NCBI RefSeq assembly: GCF_031143425.1
Contig: NC_090451.1
Location: 663,428,575-663,492,574, forward strand
Direction of reading: 5' to 3'
DNA: 64,000 bases
Origin: Pleurodeles waltl
Lineage: Eukaryota; Chordata; Amphibia; Caudata; Salamandridae
Part shown: positions 11,401 through 21,058 of the stretch, piece by piece
How positions within the stretch are numbered: the first letter of the stretch is position 1
How the letters are laid out: each line of letters opens with the position of its first letter
Translations under genes and position numbers: made by a program
The notes under the pieces: generated by a model
The model's input: only the letters and a program-made list of their open reading frames with translations
Told to the model about the DNA's origin: nothing
The model's database searches: none

Positions 11401-12113
11401 ATTTCTGTTTTAGGGGTTTTGGCTTTAAAACACTGGAGTCGCCCCACTGAATTGGAGGGGGTCCGGGAGTTGCATTTTTTTCTTCACTGATATTTCAAGG
11501 CTAGGAATAGTACAAGTATTTAAGTCAATCAATCCTCCCAAGTTTTCAAGCTCTATACTTGATGTATTGCTCCAGTCCTTTGAATTCTGGAACTTGTAGT
11601 CCTGTTGTATAATACAGTACAGAAGCCCAGCCCATACCAACAAGGTTAACCCTCCACATAAGCTGAGGGAAACCTTTAAAAAACTCTCACCCACCAGGGT
11701 TACCCCTTGTATGCTTCATCATTGGGTCCAAACCGTTCCGCTATGAAACAAGGCGTGCTGCTACCGAAGGGTTACGTCAATGCACTTTTGTAACCTAATC
11801 CACTATGATGGCAAAGAATAGGAGTCAAGGGTCTTGAAAAGGGTAAAATTACCTGCCTATCATGAAAATCAATATTTTAATATCTGCCCTAGTGGCAGTC
11901 TGATTAAAAACGGGGTGAGTGGAAAGGGGGTGTATAATGGGGTACATGCCTTCCTGGTCTACATGGTTCTAGCCTACCCCTAGGCTTTTCATCAGGACCA
12001 AGGTTGACTCGCTGGTGCCACTCCTTAAAGGAAAAGTATGCTAATAACAAGGTATACTGCACCTAACTCTTGTAGTGCCATTGGTACGCTGCCTGTGGAA
12101 ACATAAAAGGAGA
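11401..12113. other. Unassigned stretch before the DIRS element
   Basis: A 89-codon minus frame (11694-11425) begins with a hydrophobic segment (LLVWAGLLYCIIQQD) but has no supporting splice sites or family match. I see no transposon domain. The right edge is the left end of the DIRS element. Confidence 0.4.
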
Positions 12114-12360
12114 GTGAAAAATTTGCTAGCATTTGCAGTAGAATTTTCAATTCTATAAACGACACGGAGGCAGGGATTATACTTCTCTTTCTTTACTACT
12201 CTTAAAACAGAAGCCAATCAAATTATTAATAACAACATACATTAACATAAAACTATAGAGTACATATCCCATCATGCCTTGTGTCCATCCATCAATCCCA
12301 TGAGAGCTGACCCTTCAAAAGTCCGATACGCTCCCACAACTTCCTCTTTCTTTGCAGATA
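12114..12360. repeat. DIRS left inverted terminal repeat
   Basis: Reverse-complementary to about 15318-15546. The outer 70 bases are also complementary to the left half of the internal region at about 12750-12815. Confidence 0.85.
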
Positions 12361-12749
12361 AAGTTCATAATCTTTCCAAGATAACAATACTAAAATCGAT
12401 ATCAAACAGCAATTCTCCGACAGACCGACTATATGGATTCTGGAAACTTGAAACCATAATTGTCATCTCCAAGGAACGCCTGGAGAACATTCCTTCCTCT
12501 GATGTTCAAACTGTATCTCCATACAAACGTCGGAAGATTGGTCCTCATGCCGTCTTTTGTTCTGTACCTAAAACAATACATAATATTATAAACCTAAAAC
12601 ACTCATTAACTTCATTCATGGGCGGGTTAATCATATAAACTAAAAAGGCATGCAATTTCCTTAATCATCAACATGTTGACAATAACAGATTAAGCAAATT
12701 ACATCACCAAATATTCTCCCACAATCACAGAAACCAGGGTGGGATAATC

Positions 12750-12850
12750 CTCACCTCTGTGTCCCTAATAGAATTGAAAATTCTTGGTGCGAATGCTAGC
12801 AAATTTTTCATTCTGTCAGGACCGGAGGATCAGATTATGCTAGTTCAAAG
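12750..12850. repeat. DIRS internal complementary region
   Basis: The first two thirds (with TAGAATTGAAAATTC and GCTAGCAAATTTTT) complement the outer left terminal repeat. The last third (GTCAGGACCGGAGG..CAGATTATGC) complements the outer right terminal repeat. In DIRS elements this region guides circularisation of the cDNA. Confidence 0.82.
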
Positions 12851-12919
12851 ATGAGTAATTACCACTGAAGCACCAGTCACCACAGATTTATAATAAAACC
12901 CTTTAAAAACTGAATCTGA

Positions 12920-13760
12920 CTACCAATCTACTGTTTCCATAATATCTTGCAGAGATGTACCCAGACCTACTGATTTCAAAGCCATAGCATCCCTCACGGA
13001 GTGTGCTACAAAGACTCCAATATCAATACCAGCTTCCTTCATGACATCTCTGACCCATCTTGCTACAGTAGCAGATGACACAGGTTTGAAAGATTTTTGT
13101 AAGGCAATCAGTAACCGCCCATGCAGATCCTTCCTTATCGGCTGTGCACTGAGTTCATAAGCTTTTAAGCATTTAACTACACAGAATTGTTCATTAAATG
13201 GAAAAGCCAGATAATCAATAGCTTTGGTCAAGGTTTTCATTCTTTTAGTAATAGAAAAAGAGACTCCCTCCGGAGTAAATACTCTACCTGCAGGATCCAG
13301 CGCCTTCACATCCGCTGTTCTCCTGCAGGAAACTAGACAAACTAACATAGCCAGTTTAGCTGAAAGCTGCTTCCTAGCCAACAAACTATTCTGAAGCCAT
13401 TTCTAAAAAAAGGTTAAAACCATATTTACATCCTACAAAAAGGTATATTTAGGTTGTGGGGGATTCGACATTCTGATACCCTTCAATAATTTACAAACCA
13501 CAGGGTGCATGCACACTGACATGTTACCTACCTGTTCATGCCCTTCTGCAATAGCTGACAGAACATTATTTACTGACCTGTAAGACAAGCCTTCAGAAGC
13601 CTTCATAGAGAGAAAATTCACAATGTCTGCTTCCAATGGGATCCACATGTCGTTCCATGTACCAACCGATTCAGCATTTCCAGGCTGATGCATACTGTCT
13701 CCTAGTGGATGGGCCCACGCTTGTTTGAGGAATTCTGTAGCTGACTCTAAAATGCCTGGT
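12920..13760 (-). pseudogene. DIRS tyrosine recombinase, stops before the nucleophile
   Basis: The integrase of DIRS elements is read from about 13760 leftward. The core-binding domain includes SYRSVNNVLSAIAEGHEQVG and a HPVVCKLLKGIR block (13610-13470). The catalytic domain begins after two in-frame stops (near 13433 and 13402). It has LSAKLAMLVCLVSCRRTADV, with the first catalytic Arg, and VFVAHSVRDAMA, with the HxxR box. A TAG at 12922-12920 follows METVDW. The same frame then continues with SDSVFKGFYYKS, which contains the expected Tyr, so the nucleophile is cut off by one premature stop. Catalytic motifs are otherwise preserved, but the protein cannot be active as encoded. Confidence 0.78.
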
Positions 13761-13921
13761 AAATACCCTGTTGCCTGACAGCCTCTAGACCATCAGGGAA
13801 AGCTGCTCTGACATCACCATCGGATGGAATTCCCCCAGAGGTTCCCAGAGCATGTCTTGACTCCACAGAAGAAGCAAGGATCTCAAGGATCTTCACAAGG
13901 GGACCCACAACGTCTAGCATC

Positions 13922-14636
13922 TTATCTTGGCATGCCTTCCATGCCCTGTCGATTCCTTTCTTGAGATCTCTGGAGTATTTTTTTTACGAAGGCTGTGATG
14001 CTGGGATCCACCTCCGGCGTAAGTGCCACCTTATCCGGCAGGTCTGGGACATTCTGCCCCAAGGTGATTGCGCACCTCCTTATCAAATGGTTTGCACAAT
14101 GTATTATGTAGATAATCGGACAGCTCTCGTTCTGGGGCCCAGTCTGAAGACCTGAGATGAATGATGCTCTCAGGGTCAAAATTAAAGTGGGTAGGAGACA
14201 GGTCACAGGGAGAAGAAGATCGCTTTCTGTTTTTATCACGGCGCGATCTAGCATCCCCTGAATTTCCTGACTCAACAGATTGGGAATCAGTATCAGACCT
14301 CGAGGTCGAATGAGTGCGGTTGGTGTTGGCCGGGCAGTACTTGTGATCTTCCGCAGGTTTCTGCTCCAAGGAACAGAGAGAACCTCCTCATAAGGCTAGT
14401 GCTTGGATTGCTCTTTACATTTACAAGGAACGTCAGAAGACTCTCCTATGAAATTCGAAAGGGCAGGATTTTTGCGGCTTTGCGTTTTGGCAAATAGTTG
14501 CAATTGGGGTGTGATGGGCTGCAATGCTGCCGCTACTGCTGAATGGATGCGTCCAAGGCCTGAAGTGGGTCAGTGTCTTCATTGTACTCCCCATCCTCCT
14601 CATTAGCCTCTTCATATAAGGCCGCCCCATCAAAGA
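13922..14636 (-). pseudogene. DIRS gag remnant
   Basis: Minus frames 14633-14433, 14369-14031 and 14275-13922 together read as a DIRS gag. The pieces include an Arg/Ser-rich RSRRDKNRKRSSSP tract and a SIIHLRSSDWAPERELSDYL block. This block parallels DIIHPRLTDWVLSLEVAQYV in the element at 51022-54447, so the two elements are related. Frameshifts break it. Sequence just left of it (13922-13790) jumps from gag to the recombinase, marking the internal deletion that removed RT and RNase H. Confidence 0.65.
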
Positions 14637-15553
14637 GGTTCCTGTCTGCCATTACTTGGAACAATCACGGTCCAAGTGACACTTGGCGTCAGGGGGGAGC
14701 AGCCCCAAGGTGCAAGGACTTAAAAGGAACAGATGGAACAAAAGTCTGACACAGCTACTGACTCTGTCCCCCTCAGGCAAGCCTGTGATATTATTATTAA
14801 AGCCACACCTAATCTGGGGATGTGGACGTCAAAATTGAGCCAGACATTTAACAGAGAGTGCACCCCGTTCAAAAGCAATAAATTCGGATTTGGGATGGCT
14901 GCACTATTACAGCCTCTGCCAAGGCGTCTCACTCGCGCTCTGACAACTCGAGCACGCGTGTTGCTTAGCAACGAATGCTGGCTGTCAGCAAAACAATTGC
15001 CTGACTTGCGCGTAGCCCAGTCCTACTAGAAATAGCCCAATCGGGCTATGCATGATTCCTTTGAGGCTCGTTCTCAGGCCGATTAGGGAAGACTCTGATC
15101 CTTCATGCCCCTGCGATTCTGTCGGCACAATGACGAGGAAGGGACAACCTTGACTGCAGTAGCGAGGTGAGAGCACCGATGAGCTGCCCAACGCCGTGCT
15201 CGTGGTTAATGCCACAGCTACAGTGTAGGTCTTATACTGAAGCAACAATTCACACGCGCACCGTGCTAATCCTGTCAAATAATTGCAAATAAAGACATGC
15301 ACCATAAATCATACTTATCTTGTTATGAGCAGCAAAGAAAGAGGAAGTTGTGGGAGCATATCCGACTTTTGAAGGGTCAGCTCTCATGGGATTGGTGGAA
15401 GGGCACAAGGCATGATGGGATACGTACTCTATGGTTTTATGTTAATGTATGTTAATGTATGTTGTTGTTAATAATTGATTGGCTGATGTTTTAAGAGTAG
15501 TAAAGAAAGAGAAGCATAGTCTGAGCACCGGTCCTGACTTAGAATTAGCCATC

Positions 15554-17780
15554 CCTGCTCATAGCAGTTTTGGAAACCATGGATGGAGGCAATTTTGTAG
15601 AAAAAGAAAGTTAGCTATGTTGAAACATATTTTGGGGGCAGAAGGTAGGGTCGTTTTGAAAACACAACCAAGTAGTAGGAATGTTGACAAGGAAAACAAT
15701 TCTGATGAGGAAAATGAGAGTGAGGAGGAGTATGTTGTGGCAATGAAGGTGCTTAAAGAGAATTACTGAAAAAAGATCAGTGTAGTAATGGAGAGTCATA
15801 GATTTTTTTCAAGGGCCTATTTACCTAATGAATCTATAAATCAGTACATGGTAGGATTACGTACATTGGCTGCCACATGTAAGTTCAAGGAACTGCATGA
15901 AGAAATTATAAAGGACCAACTGATAAATTGCACAGCAATCATGAAAATACAGGAATAATTGTTACATTTATAAGACTCATCGTTAGAGGAGCCCATAGTG
16001 GTGGCCAAATGCATCGAAGATACATCCTGTGATGTGAAAGTATTAAAAAGGAAAGGATTAGGGGAAGTGACTCTGCATGTTGTGGATAAAAATAAAAAGT
16101 TGGGAAATAAGTCAAGTAAAGTGATGGATGGCAAAAGAAAAACATGTTAATGGTGTGGTAGCGCAAAACATATTGCTATGTCAGGAATTTGTCCGGCTGT
16201 AAAAGTTAATTGCTTCAATCACAACAGAATACAACATTTCTCAAGAGTGTGTAACAAGGGAAAAATGGAGCATAAAAGCAGTGTACATTTTGTAAAACAA
16301 GGAGGGAAGGGTGATTCAAGGGAAAGTGAATATGGTGAGTTGGTATAAGTGTTGATGTTATGTGATATATCAGAATTGCGGGAAATTGTAGGGGCATTCG
16401 AAACCAGAATCAACTAATTGCCGGAAGTTTTAGGAGCATTAGAAACCAAGACATCGAACCATACAAAGTCCTATGTCAGGAATTTGTCCAGCTGTGAAAA
16501 ATAAATGCTTAAATTGCAATAGAAATAGGACATTTCTCAAGAGTGTGTAACCAGGGAAAAATGGAGCATAAAAGCAACATACATTTTGAAAAACAAGGAG
16601 GAGGTAACGACGATTCAAGGGAAAGTGAAGATGATGAGTTGGTATAAGTGTTGATGTTACGTGACATATCAGAATTGCTGCAAGTTGTAGGAGCATTTGA
16701 GACCAGAATTAACTAATTGCTGGAAGTTATAGGAGCGTTAGAAACCAGAATCAACAAACCACACAAAGTGCGCATCGCATAATCGATGAAACAAAAGTGG
16801 ATATGTGGGCAGATTCATGTTCAATATATACGATAGGAAATCAAGAAACGTGGTACAAGCTGGATGAGAAAGAATGAACAGAAACTGGGGTAGAGTTGTT
16901 TGAGTATTTTGGAAAACAATTGCCTGTAATAGGATGTTTTCAAGCATTTCTATGTTTCAAAGGAAGAAATGTTAGGAGTTGGGTATATGTAGTGAAAAAA
17001 GGAAGAAATGTACTTGGGTGGTGGGAACAAAGAGTGTTAGAAATTATGTTGTATCTTAAAGCAAAAGAACATGTATTAATTTTGGAGCAAGAAGATGTTG
17101 ACAGGAGGAAAAAGGAATTCTGAAAAGCTGGGGTGCCTAGAAAATGGGACAGTGGCAAAAGCCCACAAGGTACGAAGTGTGCCAGTAGTATTGAAAGACA
17201 CACTACAACAAAAAATGGTAGTACACGTTGAATTAAGGGAAATGCTGTTGAAAATCTTGCATGAAGGACATGGGGGAATGTCTAGCATGAAAAGGAAAGA
17301 CTTTTGGTGGCCAGGGGTGGACCGGTCTGTAGAAAGATTTGTAAGGAAATGTATGAGTTGTTTGTGTAGTGAGAAACCCCATGAGGTGAAGGAATGTCCT
17401 GTAGTGCCCATCAGTTTCCCGTGCAAGGCAAGGCAAAATGTAGCTATGGACATTTGTGATCCATTTGTGTGGGTGAAATGTTTGCCATAGTTCTGGTGGA
17501 CTATTACTCTAAATGACCAGTAGTCAATTTTGTGTGTGGGGTTAAGTCCAAGACAGTTGTTGAATTTTGTGAGGAGGTGTTGCGAAGGTAAGGTTATCCT
17601 GAATAAGTAATTACGAATAGTGGTCCCAAGTTCATTTCTGAAGAGTTTGAGATGTATCTGGAACAGTGTGGAATAAAGCATGTGAGGATGGAGATAGGAC
17701 ATCCTAGTGAAAACAGCTTGGTGGAAAGATTTAATAGAGTCCTAAGTGGTTGGCAGTTGCTCACTGTGCTTGCCAGGGTT
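15554..17780 (+). pseudogene. Ty3/gypsy gag-pol remnant, RT and RNase H deleted
   Basis: Plus-strand blocks appear in gag-pol order. Gag (about 15590-16100) includes LAMLKHILGAEGR and SINQYMVGLRTLAATCKFKE. Zinc knuckles follow in two tandem copies (CGSAKHIAMSGICPAVKVNC near 16160). A protease-like segment with VDMWADSCSIYTIG and a VIGCFQAFLCFKGR..VYVVKKGRNVLGWW block lies at 16790-17050. The integrase starts at about 17230 with an HHCC zinc domain (ILHEGHGGMSSMKRKDFWWP..CMSC), and its core continues past ERFVRKC to LVERFNRV at about 17735. No RT or RNase H lies between protease and integrase, so an internal deletion joined them. Stops are frequent. No LTR was found. Confidence 0.78.
16174..16760 (+). 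repeat. Tandem duplication inside gypsy gag
   Basis: About 290 bases (starting CTATGTCAGGAATTTGTCC at 16174) recur at about 16470 with roughly 90% identity, including the second zinc knuckle (HFSRVCN) and the following acidic linker. The array lies in the gag-protease junction. It may be a duplication in this copy or a feature of the family. Confidence 0.75.
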
Positions 17781-18248
17781 GGTCACTTATATGTTACATG
17801 AAAATAAATTGAGGAAAACTTCACAAGAGTGGAAGTGTTTCTTTTCAGCACAAGCCACTTTTTTGTTTTGCCTAGACAGAGTATGCACTGTTTCTGCGAT
17901 ACATGTTTACATACAGTGTGCTTACAGTCCGCCCACAGCTTACCATTTGTTAGATTCATCATCACTCTCATTTCCTTCATCCCCATTTGCCATGGCATGC
18001 ATGTGTCATGCCCTCTTCTTGTGTTTGGCACTACCTTGGAGCATGGACCAAGTACTTTTGTCCATCCGCAGCTCCCCTTTTTGAAGCTGTTTTTTTCTTT
18101 GTGTTCCAGCAATCCATATCAGTGATTGTGTTTTCTGGCCGTCTCTCACCTGGCTCCCATACCACTGTCCATGTAGCTTCTATTCCCTCCCACCTGTCCC
18201 CCTTCCATGTTGCTTGTTTTCCCTGCTACCCCCTGCCTTCTACTCTAA

Positions 18249-19159
18249 GGGGCATATTTATACTCTGTTTGCGCCGGAATTGCGTCGTTTTTTTTGGCGC
18301 AAATCCGACGCAAAACTAACTCCATATTTATACTTTGGCGTTAGACCCGTCTAGCGCCAAAGATCTTGGAGTTTGCGTAATTTTTTAGCGTGGACACCTA
18401 CCTTGCATTAATGATATGCAAGGTAGGCGTTCCCGTCTAAAAAATGACTCCGAGGCATGTGCGCCGTATTTACACTCCTGGGCAAAAATGATGCCCGGGA
18501 GTGGGCGGGTCAAAAAAAATGACGTCCAGCCGTTTTAGCGTCATTTTTTAACGCCTGGTCAGGGCAGGCGTTAAGGGACCTGTGGGCTCGGAAGGAGCCC
18601 AGAGGTGCCCTCCCATGCCCCCAGGGACACCCCCTGCCACCCTTGCCCACCCCAGGAGGACACCCAAGGATGGAGGGACCCATCCCAGGGAACTTAAGGT
18701 AAGTTCAGGTAAGTATATATTTTTTTTTTTTGGGTGGCATAGGGGGGCCTGATTTGTGCCCCCCTACATGCCACTATGCCCAATGACCATGCCCAGGGGA
18801 CAGAAGTCCCCTGGGCATGGCCATTGGGCAAGGGGGCATGACTCCTGTCTTTGCTAAGACAGGAGTCATTTAAATGGGGGTTGGGAGTAAAAAAAAATGG
18901 CGCAAATCGGGTTGAGGCGAAAATTTTGCCTCAGCCTGACTTGCCCCATTTTTTGACGCCCAAGCTCCATTTTCCCCTACGCCGGCGCTGCCTGGTGTAA
19001 GTCATTTTTTTTTACGCACACCAGGCAGCTCCGCCGGCTAATGTCATTCCATAAATAAGGCGCCCGCATGGCGCTTTGGAATGGCGTTAGCCGGCGTTAA
19101 ATTTTTTTACGCACAACTGCGTTGGCGCAGTTGTGCGCCAAAAAGTATAAATACGGCCC
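18249..19159 (+). mobile_element. Harbinger-like MITE, copy 1
   Basis: 911 bases, flanked by TAA (18246-18248 and 19160-19162), the 3-bp target duplication of PIF/Harbinger elements. The ends are inverted: GGGGCATATTTATACTCTG on the left and AAAGTATAAATACGGCCC on the right. An internal hairpin at about 18777-18832 pairs TGCCCAATGACCATGCCCAG with its complement. It has no transposase. It is about 85-90% similar to 24611-25524. Confidence 0.85.
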
Positions 19160-19162
19160 TAA

Positions 19163-21058
19163 GTCACTGCACTTTACGCAACTGAATTCTATTCTATACC
19201 ACACTACTCTAGGCTACTGCACTCTATGCCAATGCACTCTAGGCCACTGCACTACATTCTGCACCACTCTACTCTATGTTACTGCACTCTGCACCACAGC
19301 ACTCTATGCCAATCTGCTTTTCTCTGCATCAATCTGCTCGATGCAACTGCTCTTTATGCTACTGCACTCTACACCACTGCATTGTATACCACTCTACCCC
19401 AATGCACTTTATGCCATTCTTCTCTACAGCACTGCGCCACTGCACTTTAGGCAGCACCACTCTTCTCTAGGCCTCTGCACTCGACATCACTGCACTCTAC
19501 ACTTCTCCACCATTCTACTCTATGCCACTGCACTGTAGACCACTGAACTCTATGCCACTCTACTCTGCTGTACGCTCCTGCCCTTTACTCTTCACCACTG
19601 CACTCGTCACTGCACTTTACGTCAATGCAGTCTGTCACTGCACTCTATGCCAATCTACTTTAAACCACCCTACTCTACGCTAAAAACTCCTAAAGTTTTT
19701 GTCAATCTACACCACTGCACTTTATGCCACTCTGATCTTCTCTCCACCACTGTAATATACACCACTCTACGGCAATGCACATTAGGCTACCCTACTCTAC
19801 ATCATGCTGCCGAATGCCACTGCTCTCTGTGCCACTGACCTTTATGCAGCACCACTCCACTCTAGACCACTGTGTTATATGCCTCTGCACTCTACACCAT
19901 TGCTCTTTATGCCACTCTACGCCACTGCACTCAACTCTATGCCACTGCATTCTACACCACTCTACTCTGCACCACTGCCCTCTACACCACTGCACTTTAA
20001 TCCACTCTACTCTATACAACTCTAATTTACTCTGCACCTCCTCATGCCACTACACTCTAGGCAACTGCAATGTACTCTGCACTGGTCTATGCCACTGCCC
20101 TCTACTCTGCACTACTCTAGTCTACACCACTGCACTCCAAGCCATTGTATTCTACTTTGCACCACCGTACTCTACTGCACTTTGTGCCACTGTACTCTAC
20201 TCTGCATCACTTCTCTCTATGCCACTGCACTCTACTCTTCACCACTGCACTTTATGACACTGATTTCCGGGCCACTGCATTCTACGCCACCTTACCCTGC
20301 ATCATTCTACTCTACATTACTGCACTCTATGCCACTCTACTCTGAACCACTCTTCTCTATGCCACTCTACACCATTGCACCCTACTATACGCCACTACAC
20401 TCTATGCCATTCTACTCTGCCACTGCACTGTACACCACTCTATTGTACTGCACTGAAGTCTGCACCACTCTAGTCTGCACAACTCAACTCCACTACACTC
20501 TGCTCCACTTTACTCTACACCACTGCGCTCTACTCTGCACCACCGTAACCTGCGCCACTGTACTCTGTGCCACTGCACTCTACGCCAGTCCACTCTTCTG
20601 TACTCTACCCTATGCCATTTCTTTCTACGCTACCCACTCTGTGCCACTCCACTCTCCACCACTCTACTCTATTCCACGCCACTCTACCCCACACTCCACT
20701 CCACATAATGCCACTCCAATTCACGCCACTCTACTCCAATTCTCCACTCAACGCCACTCCATGTCACTTATCTATGTCACTCTAGTCTACCCCAATTCGC
20801 TCTGCTCCACCCTGCTCTACTCAACTCTACTCAATGCCAATCCACTCTACGCCACTGCACTTTACATCACTTTAATCTACACCACTCTATTCTATGCCAA
20901 TCCACTAAACTCTACGCCACTCAACTGTACGCCACTCCACTTCACTCTACTCTATGCACTCCAAGGCACTCTACTGCACCCTATGCTCTCCATCCTGTAC
21001 CACTCTACGCCATGCCCCTTCACTCCACTTTACTATACTCCACTCCATGCTGCTGTAC
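19163..21058 (+). repeat. Degenerate minisatellite, CACTCTAYRC-type units
   Basis: About 1.9 kb of imperfect short units (roughly 10-17 bases) built from CACTGCACTCTATGCC and variants such as CACTCTACACC and CACTCTGCACC. It starts directly after the right end of the MITE and fades near 21058. Long open frames here (up to 341 codons at 20044-21069) exist only because the unit lacks stops in that frame; their product is a monotonous LHSTPLYATALYS-like repeat. Confidence 0.9.

Larger units (their letters stand above)
12114..15546 (-). mobile_element. DIRS-type retrotransposon, internally deleted
   Basis: The full DIRS architecture is visible. The left terminal repeat (12114-12360) and right terminal repeat (about 15318-15546) are inverted copies, sharing CTCTTTCTTTACTACTC, CCCATCATGCCTTGTG and CCTCTTTCTTTGC blocks in the same order. 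An internal complementary region at about 12750-12850 joins the complements of the two outer ends, which is diagnostic of DIRS replication. Coding sequence reads leftward as gag then tyrosine recombinase. RT and RNase H are missing, so the element is about 3.4 kb. Gypsy gag sequence starts immediately after its right end. Confidence 0.85.

Noticed and set aside
18249..19159. Regularly spaced palindromes resembling a CRISPR-like or tRNA cluster
   Set aside because: TAA target duplications and inverted ends identify Harbinger-like MITEs. There is no spacer array or cloverleaf.
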